The notes under the pieces are model-generated. The model had not been told where the DNA came from. It saw only the letters and a list, made by a program, of their open reading frames with translations, and made no database searches. A stretch of 64,000 bases of DNA from Panulirus ornatus (taxonomy: Eukaryota; Arthropoda; Malacostraca; Decapoda; Palinuridae): positions 2,914,501-2,978,500 of the forward strand of contig NC_092258.1 of the NCBI RefSeq assembly GCF_036320965.1, written 5' to 3'. The first letter of the stretch is position 1, and every line of letters begins with the position of its first letter. This document shows positions 10,603 to 18,224 of this stretch, piece by piece. A program made the position numbers and the translations under genes.

Positions 10603-10793
10603 AGCATTAAGAACAGAGGACTGAGCCTTAAAGAGAATATTCTCACTTGGCCCCCTTCTCTGTTCCTTTTTTTTTTTGGAAAAGTAAAAAAGGTGAGAGG
10701 GGAGGATTTCCAGCCCCCCAACTCCCTCCCCTTTTAGTTACCTAGTATGACACATGGAATATGTGGGAAGTATTCTTTCTTCCCTATCTCCAG
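10600..10793 (-). mobile_element. SINE lacking its 3' hairpin
   Basis: A - strand SINE from the head (5' end near 10793) to AACAGAGGACTGAG and TTAAGAAC, where it joins a LINE-type tail of opposite orientation. At its 5' end the CCCAG of its head runs directly into LINE copy 5 at the corresponding CCCCAG of that LINE's 3' UTR. Confidence 0.8.
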
Positions 10794-12045
10794 ATGCTTC
10801 ACATGCCCTGGCTCAGTCCATTGACAGCACCTTGTTCTAATTCACTCTATTCCTTGCATACCTTTCACCCCCCCTGTATGTTCAGGCCCCAATCACTCTA
10901 AATCTTTTTTATTCCATCCTTCCACCTCCAGTTTGGTCTCCCGCTTCTCCTTGTTCCCTCTCCCTCTGACACATATATCCTCTTTGTCAATCTTTCCTCA
11001 CCCATTCTCTCCATGTATCCAAACCATTTCAATACACCCTCTTCTGTTCTCTCAACCACACTCTTTATTACCACACATCTCTCTTACCCTTTCATTACTT
11101 GCTCGATCAAACCACTTCACATCACATATTTTCCTCAAACATTTCATTTCCAACACATCCACCCTCCTCCGCACAACCCTATCTATAGCCCATACCTCGC
11201 AACCATATAACATTGTTGGAACCACAATTCCTTCAAATGTACCCATTTTTGTTCTCCGAGATAATGTTCTCACCTTCCACACATTCTTCAGTTTCCAGAA
11301 CCTTCACCCCCTCTCCCACCCTGTAACTCGCTTCAACTTCTATGGATCCATCCACTGCTAAATCCACTCCCAGATATCTAAAACACTTCACTTCCTCCAG
11401 TTTTTCTCTACTCAAACTTATCTCCCAATTAACTTGCCCCTCAACCTTCCTGAACCTAATAACCTTGCTCTTATTCACATTTACTCTCAACTTTCTCCTT
11501 TCACATACTTTACCAAACTCAGTCACCAGCCTTTGCAGTTTCTCACCTGAATCAGCCACCAGTGCTGTATCATCAGCAAACAACAACTGACTCACTTCCC
11601 AAGCCCTTTCATCCATAACAGACTGCATACTTGCCCCTCTCTCCAAAACTCTTGCATTCATTTCCCTAGCCACTCTATTCATAAACAAATTAAACAGGCA
11701 TGGAGACATCACATACCCCTGCCGCAAACCAACATTCACTGGTAACCAATCACTTTCCTTTCTTCCTACCCATACACATGCCTTACATCCTTGGTAAAAC
11801 CTTTTCATTGCTTGTAGCAACTTGCCTCCCACACCATATACTCTTAAAACCTTCCACAAAGCATCTCTATCTACCCTATCATATGCCATCTCCAGATCCA
11901 TAAATGCTACATACAAATCCATCTATTTTTCAAAGTATTTCTCACATTCATTCTTCAAAGCAAACACCTGATCCACACATCCTTTACCACTTCTAAAACC
12001 ACACTGCTCTTCCTCAATCTGATGCTTTTACCCTCTCAATCAATA
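10793..12045 (-). mobile_element. RTE-like LINE, copy 5
   Basis: A - strand copy with a 229-residue open frame (11922-11233) that covers MDLYVAFMDLEMAYDRVD (motif A region), LRQGYVMSPCLFNLFMN (motif B, Cys for Trp), LLFADDTALVADSGEK (motif C) and KCFRYLGVDLAVDGS. The frame is then lost by small indels near 11300. The C-terminal part continues in other frames (GCEVWAIDRVVRRRVD). The 3' UTR stops at the CCCCAG motif where a SINE is joined. The 5' end at 12045 abuts the A-tail of copy 6. Sequence is closer to copy 4 than to copies 1, 2 and 6. Confidence 0.85.
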
Positions 12046-14259
12046 TTTATTTTTTTATTTTTTATTTTGCTTTGTCGCTGTCTCCCGCGTTTGTGAGGTA
12101 GCGCAAGGAAACAGACGAAAGAAATGGCCCAACCCACCCCCATACACATGTATATACATACACATCCACACATGCAAATATACATACCTATACATCTCAT
12201 TGTACACATATATATACACATACATATATACCCATGCACACAATTCACACTGTCTGCCTTTATTCATTCCCATCGCCACCTCGCCACACATGGAATACCA
12301 TCCCCCTCCCCCCTCATGTGTGCGAGGTAGCGCTAGGAAAAGACAACAAAGGCCCCAATCGTTCACACTCAGTCTCTAGCTGTCATGCAGTAATGCCTGA
12401 AACCACAGCTCCCTTTCCACTTCCAGGCCCCACACAACTTTCCATGGTTTACCCCAGATGCTTCACATGCCCTGATTCAATCCACTGACAGCACGTCAAC
12501 CCCGGTATACCACATCGATCCAATTCACTCTATTCCTTGCCCGCCTTTCACCCTCCTGCATGTTTAGGCCCTGATCACTCAAAATCTTTTTCACTCCATC
12601 TTTCCACCTCCAATTTGGTCTCCCACTTCTCCTCGTTCCCTCCACCTCCGACACATACATCCTCTTGGTCAATCTTTCCTCACTCATTCTCTCCATGTGC
12701 CCAAACCATTTAAAAACACCCTCTTCTGCTTTCTCAACCACGCTCTTTTTATTTCCACACATCTCTCTTACCCTTACATTACTTACTCGATCAAACCACC
12801 TCACACCACACATTGTCCTCAAACATCTCATTTCCAGCACAGCCACCCTCCTGCGCACAACTCTATCCATAGCCCACGCCTCGCAACCATACAACATTGT
12901 TGGAACCACTATTCCTTCAAACATACCCATTTTTGCTTTCCGAGATAATGTTCTCGACTTCCACACATTCTTCAAGGCTCCCAGGATTTTCGCCCCCTCC
13001 CCCACCCTATGATTCACTTCCGCTTCCATGGTTCCATCTGCTGCCAGATCCACTCCCAGATATCTAAAACACTTTACTTCCTCCAGGTTTTCTCCATTCA
13101 AACTTACCTCCCAATTGACTTGACCCTCAACCCTACTGTACCTAATAACCTTGCTCTTATTCACATTTACTCTTAACTTTCCATTTACTCTTAACTTTCT
13201 TCTTTCACACACTTTACCAAACTCAGTCACCAGCTTCTGCAGTTTCTCACATGAATCAGCCACCAGCGCTGTATCATCAGCGAACAACAACTGACTCACT
13301 TCCCAAGCTCTCTCATCCCCAACAGACTTCATACTTGCCCCTCTTTCCAAAACTCTTGCATTCACCTCCCTAACAACCCCATCCATAAACAAATTAAACA
13401 ACCATGGAGACATCACACACCCCTGCCACAAACCTACATTCACTGAGAACCAATCACTTTCCTCTCTTCCTACACGTACACATGCCTAACATCCTCGATA
13501 AAAACTTTTCACTGCTTCTAACAACTTGCCTCCCACACCATATATTCTTAATACCTTCCACAGAGCATCTCTATCAACTCTATCATATGCCTTCTCCACA
13601 TCCATAAATGCTACATACAAATCCATTTGCTTTTCTAAGTATTTCTCACATACATTCTTCAAAGCAAACACCTGATCCACACGTCCTCTACCACTTCTGA
13701 AACCACACTGCTCTTCCCCAATCTGATGCTCCGTACATGCCTTCACCCTCTCAATCAGTACCCTCCCATATAATTTACCAGGAATACTCAACAAACTTAT
13801 ACCTCTGTAATTTGAGCACTCACTCTTATCCCCTTTACCTTTGTACAATGGCACTATGCACGCATTCCGCCAATCCTCAGGCACCTCACCATGAGTCATG
13901 CATACATTAAATAACCTTACCAACCAGTCAATAATACAGTCACCCCCTTTTTTAATAAATTCCACTGCAGTACCATCCAAACCTGCTGCCTTACCGGCTT
14001 TCATCTTCCGCAAAGCTTTTACTACCTCTTCTCTGTTTACCAAATCATTTTCCCTAACCCTCTCACTTTGCACACCACCTCGACCAAAACACCCTATATC
14101 TGCCACTCTATCATCAAACACATTCAACAAACCTTCAAAATACTCACTCCATCTTCTCACATCACCACTACTTGTTTTCACCTCCCCATTTGCGCCCTTC
14201 ACTGAAGTTCCCATTTGCTCCCTTGTCTTACGCACTTTATTTACCTCCTTCCAGAACAT

Positions 14260-14262
<3 letters not shown>
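12046..14262 (-). mobile_element. RTE-like LINE, copy 6, longest copy
   Basis: The longest LINE copy (about 2.2 kb), on the - strand. One frame (about 14262-13486) reads from FWKEVNKVRKTREQMGTS through KMKAGKAAGLDGTAVEF, EDWRNACIVPLYKGKGD, NYRGISLLSIPGKLYGR, CGFRSGRGRVDQV and AFMDVEKAYDRVD to FYRGC. After a frameshift near 13486 a second frame (13443-12496) gives LWQGCVMSPWLFNLFMDG, FADDTALVAD and the full C-terminal domain. An in-frame 18-base tandem duplication at 13164-13199 repeats KLRVNG. The 3' UTR (12495-12066) holds two hairpin units, at about 12313-12350 and 12070-12105. The apurinic-type endonuclease domain expected of RTE elements is absent because of 5' truncation at a (TA)n tract. 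Confidence 0.9.

Positions 14263-14322
<60 letters not shown>
14263..14322. repeat. (TA)n microsatellite
   Basis: A TA tract that separates LINE copy 6 from a DNA transposon inserted at TA. Confidence 0.95.
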
Positions 14323-14325
<3 letters not shown>

Positions 14326-14809
14326 GTTGAGCATCTGAAATGCTCCAAAATCCAAAACTTGTTGAGCAGTGACATGATGTTGTAAGTGGAAAATTCCAAA
14401 CCTAAACACATTATTTTAACATAGTATTTATGGTATTTCATACTTTTTTTTACTGTTAAGCACTTATGTGTGAATAGGCGTAAGAAAATGATTGCTTAAC
14501 AGTAGCATGTAGATTTAGACTCAGGAATGAAGGTGATGCCAGACAACCACAGATTGTCCACATGGGTGGCTGAGGTTGTGCCACGTTAGCTTGCCGATTC
14601 ACTGTTACACAAACCTTGTTTTATTCGTAAGATTATTAAAAATATTGTATAAGTTACCTGCAGGCTATGTTTATATGAAACAAATGGATTTTGTATTTTG
14701 GGTACCATCCCCAAAATATCTCATGTATATCCAAATATTCCAAAATTCGAAAATATTCAAAATCCGAAACACTTCTGGTCCCAGGCATTTCTGATAAGAG
14801 ATAATCAAC

Positions 14810-14812
<3 letters not shown>
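14323..14812 (+). mobile_element. Non-autonomous pogo/Tigger-type DNA transposon
   Basis: A 490-bp element bounded by CAGGTTGA at the left and TCAACCTG at the right, an 8-bp perfect terminal inverted repeat. The similarity continues imperfectly inward (ATCTGAAATGCT against ATCTCTTATCAGAAATGCC on the other strand). It is flanked by TA on both sides, the target of Tc1/mariner/pogo transposons, within a (TA)n tract. Internal blocks such as CCAAAATCCAAAAC, GACATGATG, ACCACAGATTGTCCACATGG and ACACTTCTGGTCCCAG match what I remember of a mammalian Tigger-family repeat. No transposase frame remains. Strand is arbitrary. The DNA-transposon call is strong from its ends; the named similarity is from memory. 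Confidence 0.75.

Positions 14813-14855
<43 letters not shown>
14813..14855. repeat. (TA)n microsatellite
   Basis: Right-hand remainder of the TA tract that hosts the Tigger-like element. Confidence 0.95.
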
Positions 14856-14865
<10 letters not shown>

Positions 14866-14949
14866 TCACGTGTCTGTGTATCCATATTCCATATATGTAA
14901 TATGTAAAACAATATGTAATATAATGATGATCACACTAGTTCGTGATGA

Positions 14950-15115
14950 AAGTTATGAGGGTGAAATCACACTTCAGAAAGAGTTCATACAATTTTAACA
15001 TGTAATTTTTCTATACATGTGGCACCTGATGAGGTGGATTGTCTCCACAAAAACGTGTGCCACATGTATAAAAAAAAAATTACATATTAATTAAAATTGT
15101 ATCAACTACTACATT
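14950..15115 (+). mobile_element. Penelope-like end, inverted pair around hammerhead-like core
   Basis: Two oppositely oriented copies of a terminal sequence (GTGAAATCACACTTCAG and CATACAATTTTAACATG blocks) meet around a CTGATGAGGTGGATTGTC core, forming a palindrome with arms of roughly 50-60 bases. The same terminal blocks occur beside the hammerhead-like cores at 17216 and 18182, where the adjoining sequence encodes a Penelope-type GIY-YIG domain. Confidence 0.6.
15012..15070 (+). ncRNA. Hammerhead-ribozyme-like motif A (degenerate)
   Basis: Stem I is a perfect 14-bp pairing of TATACATGTGGCAC (15012-15025) with GTGCCACATGTATA (15057-15070). CTGATGA follows at 15026, then a 5-bp stem GTGGA/TCCAC. 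The expected GAAAC and the GTC cleavage site are degraded to AAAAC-GT. The CG to CA change at the start of that box fits CpG decay. The copy is probably inactive. Confidence 0.55.
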
Positions 15116-15122
15116 ATACATA

Positions 15123-15124
<2 letters not shown>

Positions 15125-15162
<38 letters not shown>
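15125..15162. repeat. (ATT)n microsatellite
   Basis: A TTA/ATT tract forming the tail of LINE copy 7. Confidence 0.95.
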
Positions 15163-15163
<1 letters not shown>

Positions 15164-15702
15164 CTTTGTTGCTGTCTCCCACATTAATAAGGTAGCACAA
15201 GGAAGCAGATGAAAGAATGGCCCAAATCCACCCACATACGCATGTATATACATAAACGCCAACACATGCACATATACACGCCTATAGATTTCAATGTATA
15301 CATACACAGACATATATTCATACATATTCATACTTGCTGCCTTCATCCATTCCCGTTGCCACCCTGCCACACATGAAATGGCACCCCCTTCTCCCCTTGC
15401 GTGCTCGAGGTAGCGCTGGTTAAAGACAACAAAGGCCACATTCGTTCACATTCAGTCTCTAACTGTCATGTGTAATGCACCAAAACCACAGCTCCCTTTC
15501 CACATCCAGGCCCCACAAAACTTTCCATGGTTTACTCTCGGGTTCAGTCCATTCTCTCCATGTATCCAAACCATTTCAATACACCCTCTTCTGTTCTCTC
15601 AACCACACTCTTTATTACCACACATCTCTCTTACCCTTTCATTACTTACTCGATCAAGCCACTTCACATCACATATTTTCCTCAAACATTTCGTTTCCAA
15701 CA
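15160..15702 (-). mobile_element. RTE-like LINE, copy 7, internally deleted
   Basis: A - strand copy with the 3' hairpin at about 15168-15205, the long 3' UTR and second hairpin region to about 15543, then a jump into the C-terminal reverse-transcriptase region (15545-15702). The deletion junction falls at CCATT, which is present at both ends of the missing part. The remaining coding piece resembles the copy 5 subfamily. Its 5' end at 15702 abuts a + strand SINE fragment. Confidence 0.8.
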
Positions 15703-15787
15703 GGTGAGGATATTCCCTCAGAGGCCCAGTCCTCTGTTCTTAACGCTACCTTGCTAATGCGGGAAATGGCGAATAGTTTGAAAGAAA

Positions 15788-15793
<6 letters not shown>
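15703..15793 (+). mobile_element. SINE 3' half
   Basis: The last 90 bases of the SINE: GGTGAGGATATTCCCTC, CCCAGTCCTCTGTTCTTAAC, the hairpin GCTACCTTGCTAATGCGGG...GGCGAATAG, and a GAAAGAAAGAAAA tail. It is the left half of a tail-to-tail pair across (TA)n. Confidence 0.85.

Positions 15794-15836
<43 letters not shown>
15794..15836. repeat. (TA)n between two SINE tails
   Basis: A 43-base TA tract between the 3' ends of oppositely oriented SINEs. Confidence 0.95.
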
Positions 15837-15838
<2 letters not shown>

Positions 15839-16071
15839 CTTTTCTTTCATACTATTCGCCATTTCCCGCCTCAGCGAGGTAGCGTGAAGAACAGAGGACT
15901 GGGCCTCTGAGGGAATATCCTCACCCGGCCCCCTTCTCTGTTCCCTCCTTTGGAAAAAAAAAAAATGAGGGGAAGATTTCCAGCCCCCCGCTCCCTTCCC
16001 TTTTAGTCGCCTTCTATGACATGCAGGGAATACGTGGGAAGTATTCTTTCTCCTCTATCCCCAGGGATAAT
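15837..16071 (-). mobile_element. SINE, full length (about 235 bp)
   Basis: The best complete copy, on the - strand. From its 5' end (16071) it reads TCCCTGGGGATAGAGGAG, a GAATACTTCCCACGTATTC block, the GTCATAGAAGGCGACTAAAA block, a G-rich stretch, GGAAATCTTCCCCTC, an A-run, GAACAGAGAAGGGGGCC and then a 3' hairpin and TATGAAAGAAA tail. I see neither tRNA-type A/B boxes nor a 5S or 7SL-like head, so the promoter origin is unknown. The 3' hairpin is shared with the LINE, which probably supplies the reverse transcriptase. Confidence 0.85.
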
Positions 16072-16085
16072 ATATATATATATAT

Positions 16086-16242
16086 CTGTGTATGTATATG
16101 CTGAAATGTATAGGTATGTATTTGTGCGTGTGTGGGAGTTTATGCATATACATGCGTATGTGGGTGGGTTGGGCTATTCTTTCATCTGTTTCCTTGCATT
16201 ACCTTGCTAACGCAGGAGACATCGACTAAGTATAATAATAAC
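16086..16242 (+). mobile_element. LINE 3' UTR fragment
   Basis: Only the last 155 bases of the LINE, ending in the hairpin (CTTGCATTACCTTGCTAACG...GGAGACATCGAC) and TAAGTATAATAATAACAATAAA. Confidence 0.8.
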
Positions 16243-16264
16243 AATAAATGAATATTTCTATTTA

Positions 16265-16478
16265 TTCATACTATTCGCCATTTCCCACATTAGCGAGGTG
16301 GCATTGAGAACAGAGGACTGAGCCTTCAAGGAAATATCCTCACTTGGCTCCCTTCTCTGCTCCTCTTTTGGAAAATTAAAAAACGAGAGGGCAGGATTTC
16401 CAACCCCCTGCTCCCTCCCCTTTTAGTTGCCTTCCACTACACGCAGGGAATACGTGGGAAGTATTCTTTCTCCCCTAT
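16265..16478 (-). mobile_element. SINE, near full length
   Basis: A - strand copy with the hairpin (ATTCGCCATTTCCCACATTAGCG side at left), the GAACAGAGGACTGAG block and a head ending ATAGGGGAG near 16478. It lies head to head with the next copy. Confidence 0.85.
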
Positions 16479-16499
16479 AAAATATGTATATGTATTATC

Positions 16500-16581
16500 A
16501 CTGGGGATAGGGGAGAAAGAAAACTTCCCACGTATTCTGTGTGTCATAAAAGGCTGACACAGGAAATGGTGAATATGTATG

Positions 16582-16586
<5 letters not shown>
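16500..16586 (+). mobile_element. SINE with large internal deletion
   Basis: The head (CTGGGGATAGGGGAGAAAG through TGTGTCATAAAAGG) is joined directly to the 3' end (GGAAATGGTGAATATGTATG). The middle of about 140 bases is missing. It is followed by (TA)n at 16585-16624. Confidence 0.75.
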
Positions 16587-16626
<40 letters not shown>

Positions 16627-16627
16627 T

Positions 16628-16890
16628 AAATGTGGTTTATGTGCATTACACATTACAGCTAGAGACTGAGTGTTGCCTTTTTTATCTGTTTTCCTGGCAC
16701 TACCTCGCTGAAGCAGGGGATAGCGACAGGAATGGATGAAGGCAAGCAAATATGAATATGTACATGTGTATAGATGTATATGTTATGTACATGGGCCTTT
16801 ATGTATATATATGTGTGTATATGAGGGGATGGCCCATTCTTCGTCCGTTTCCTGGCACTACCTCACTGAGACGGGAAACCAATTATGTAC
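16628..16890 (+). mobile_element. LINE 3' UTR with two hairpins
   Basis: A + strand 3' UTR copy showing both hairpin units: TTTTCCTGGCACTACCTCGC...GGGGATAGCG at about 16688-16725 and GTTTCCTGGCACTACCTCAC...GGGAAACC at about 16847-16882. No coding sequence is attached. Confidence 0.75.
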
Positions 16891-16909
16891 AATAAAAAAA
16901 TAAAATTAA

Positions 16910-16967
<58 letters not shown>
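16910..16967. repeat. (TA)n microsatellite
   Basis: A TA tract with one interruption, at the 3' end of the LINE tail. Confidence 0.95.
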
Positions 16968-16969
<2 letters not shown>

Positions 16970-17081
16970 AATATACACACGTATGTTTCATATATATATA
17001 TATATAAAACAAAGTTATTTAAATCCCAACACCAATCTTTATAAACCAAGCAATTTCATTTAACGTGCAGTTTTTCTGTAC

Positions 17082-17124
17082 ATTTGCCCTGACATGTTTT
17101 GTGGAAACAATCCACCTGATGCAT
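17082..17124 (-). ncRNA. Hammerhead-like motif D, inverted and degenerate
   Basis: On the - strand the sequence reads CATCAGGTGGATTGTTTCC, then ACAAAACATGTCAGGGC. It is similar to the other cores, but CTGATGA is lost and stem I is not restored. Inactive by inspection. Confidence 0.4.
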
Positions 17125-17215
17125 GTGTTTAACAATGGTATTTAAGTCCTAACATCACCCTTGAGTCCAGCTATCCAGGACCCAAGTGTGATGGGATTTA
17201 AATACCTTTGTTAAG

Positions 17216-17272
17216 TGCTGGGACCTGATGAGGTGGATTATCTCCATGAATCATATCATGCCACATGTTTAG
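17216..17272 (+). ncRNA. Hammerhead-like motif B (degenerate)
   Basis: CTGATGAG at 17225 and the stem GTGGA/TCCAT are kept, but GAAAC has become GAATC, the cleavage region reads ATATC, and stem I pairs poorly. Confidence 0.45.
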
Positions 17273-17311
17273 AGAAATTACATGTTAAATATAATTGTAT
17301 GAACTACTGAA

Positions 17312-17497
17312 GTGGAATTTCATCTTCGTAATTCATACAATTTATATCTAAGACATTCTAAAAACAGCACTTGCAATGTTATTTTCCAGTACAGTAACAC
17401 GATTAGTAAGACCTTAGTAAATAGTTGGCCAGATCATGCAAGAATTGGGAGTGTTTATGCTGTTAAATGCAAGACATGTACAGATATATATATAGTA
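17312..17497 (+). pseudogene. Penelope-type GIY-YIG domain, N-terminal part
   Basis: An open stretch ending GSVYAVKCKTCTDIYI. The spacing of the Gly-x-Tyr, two Cys and Tyr-Ile matches the start of Penelope GIY-YIG nucleases, where the next residues would be Gly-x-Thr-Gly-Arg. The frame is cut exactly there by a SINE insertion at 17498. Residues further upstream (TLVNSWPDHARIGS) also resemble the linker between reverse transcriptase and nuclease. The downstream part resumes at 17812. Confidence 0.65.
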
Positions 17498-17722
17498 CCT
17501 GGGGATAGGAGAGAAAGAATACTTCCCATGTATTCCCTGTATGTCGAAGAAGGTGACTAAAAGAGGTGGGTGTGGGGGCTGGAAATCCTCCCCTCCCATT
17601 TTGAATTTTCCCAAAAGAAGGTACTGAGAAGGGGTCTAAGGGTGGATATTTCCTTTAAGGCTCACTCCTATATTCTTAACACTACCTCACCAATGCGCGA
17701 AATGGTGAATATGTATAAAAGA
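17498..17722 (+). mobile_element. SINE inserted in the GIY-YIG domain
   Basis: A near full-length + strand SINE (head CCTGGGGATAGGAGAGAAAG, tail ACCTCACCAATGCGCGAAAT and GGTGAATATGTAT). It is the left half of another tail-to-tail pair. Confidence 0.85.
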
Positions 17723-17734
17723 ATATATATTTAT

Positions 17735-17811
17735 TTTCTTGTACATATTCACCATTTCCCATGTTAACGAGGTAGTGTTAAGAACAGAGGACTGAGCCTT
17801 AGAGGGAATAT
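17735..17811 (-). mobile_element. SINE 3' half, opposite orientation
   Basis: A - strand 3' portion (hairpin, TTAAGAACAGAGGACTGAG, GAGGGAATAT) facing the tail of the previous SINE across a short AT stretch. The Penelope sequence resumes right after it. Confidence 0.8.
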
Positions 17812-18100
17812 AGGCCAAACTAGAAAATGTGATGAAGAGGTGTTATTGAAAATGTCACGCAGTATGCAGGGATGACTACAAAAATGCTTTTGCTAAACAC
17901 TGTCATAAAAATTATCCAATGATTCATCTTAACTGCTAATAGTAAGGACATCAGTTTGTCTTAAGGCAGTTTTGAAGCTCATCCTAGCAGTAACCAAAAC
18001 ATTGCGAATAAACTGACAAAATACAAAAAGTTATTCGAGATGCACACAGGTCTCCATGCCATTGTGATCCCTCTCAATCACTCCCAGTGGTTACTGCCAT
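17812..18100 (+). pseudogene. Penelope-type GIY-YIG domain, C-terminal part
   Basis: Translation allowing one stop gives KLENVMKRCY, KCHAVCRDDYKN and AFAKHCHKNY. The Arg, Asp-Tyr and His residues fall in the order expected of the rest of a GIY-YIG nuclease. Decayed by stops downstream. Confidence 0.5.
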
Positions 18101-18181
18101 ACAATGCAGATAGTGCTTGGTCTGTACTGATTGGTTCTGGACAGCAGGACTAAAGTGTGATGATGGAATTTGAATAAGTAT

Positions 18182-18224
18182 TGGTACCTGATGAGGTGGA
18201 TTGTCCATGAAACATGTCGTGCCA
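18182..18224 (+). ncRNA. Hammerhead-ribozyme motif C, core preserved
   Basis: All core elements are in order. Stem I 5' strand TGGTAC is at 18182-18187, CTGATGA at 18188-18194, a spacer G, then stem II GTGGA/TCCAT around TTG, GAAA at 18209-18212, a minimal stem III (A-T and C-G closing a two-base loop, CATGT), the cleavage triplet GTC ending at 18218, and the stem I 3' strand GTGCCA at 18219-18224 (six pairs, one G-T wobble). Type I hammerheads with such a tiny stem III are known from Penelope-like elements. Whether this copy cleaves is unknown; stem II closes with a G-T pair. Confidence 0.6.
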
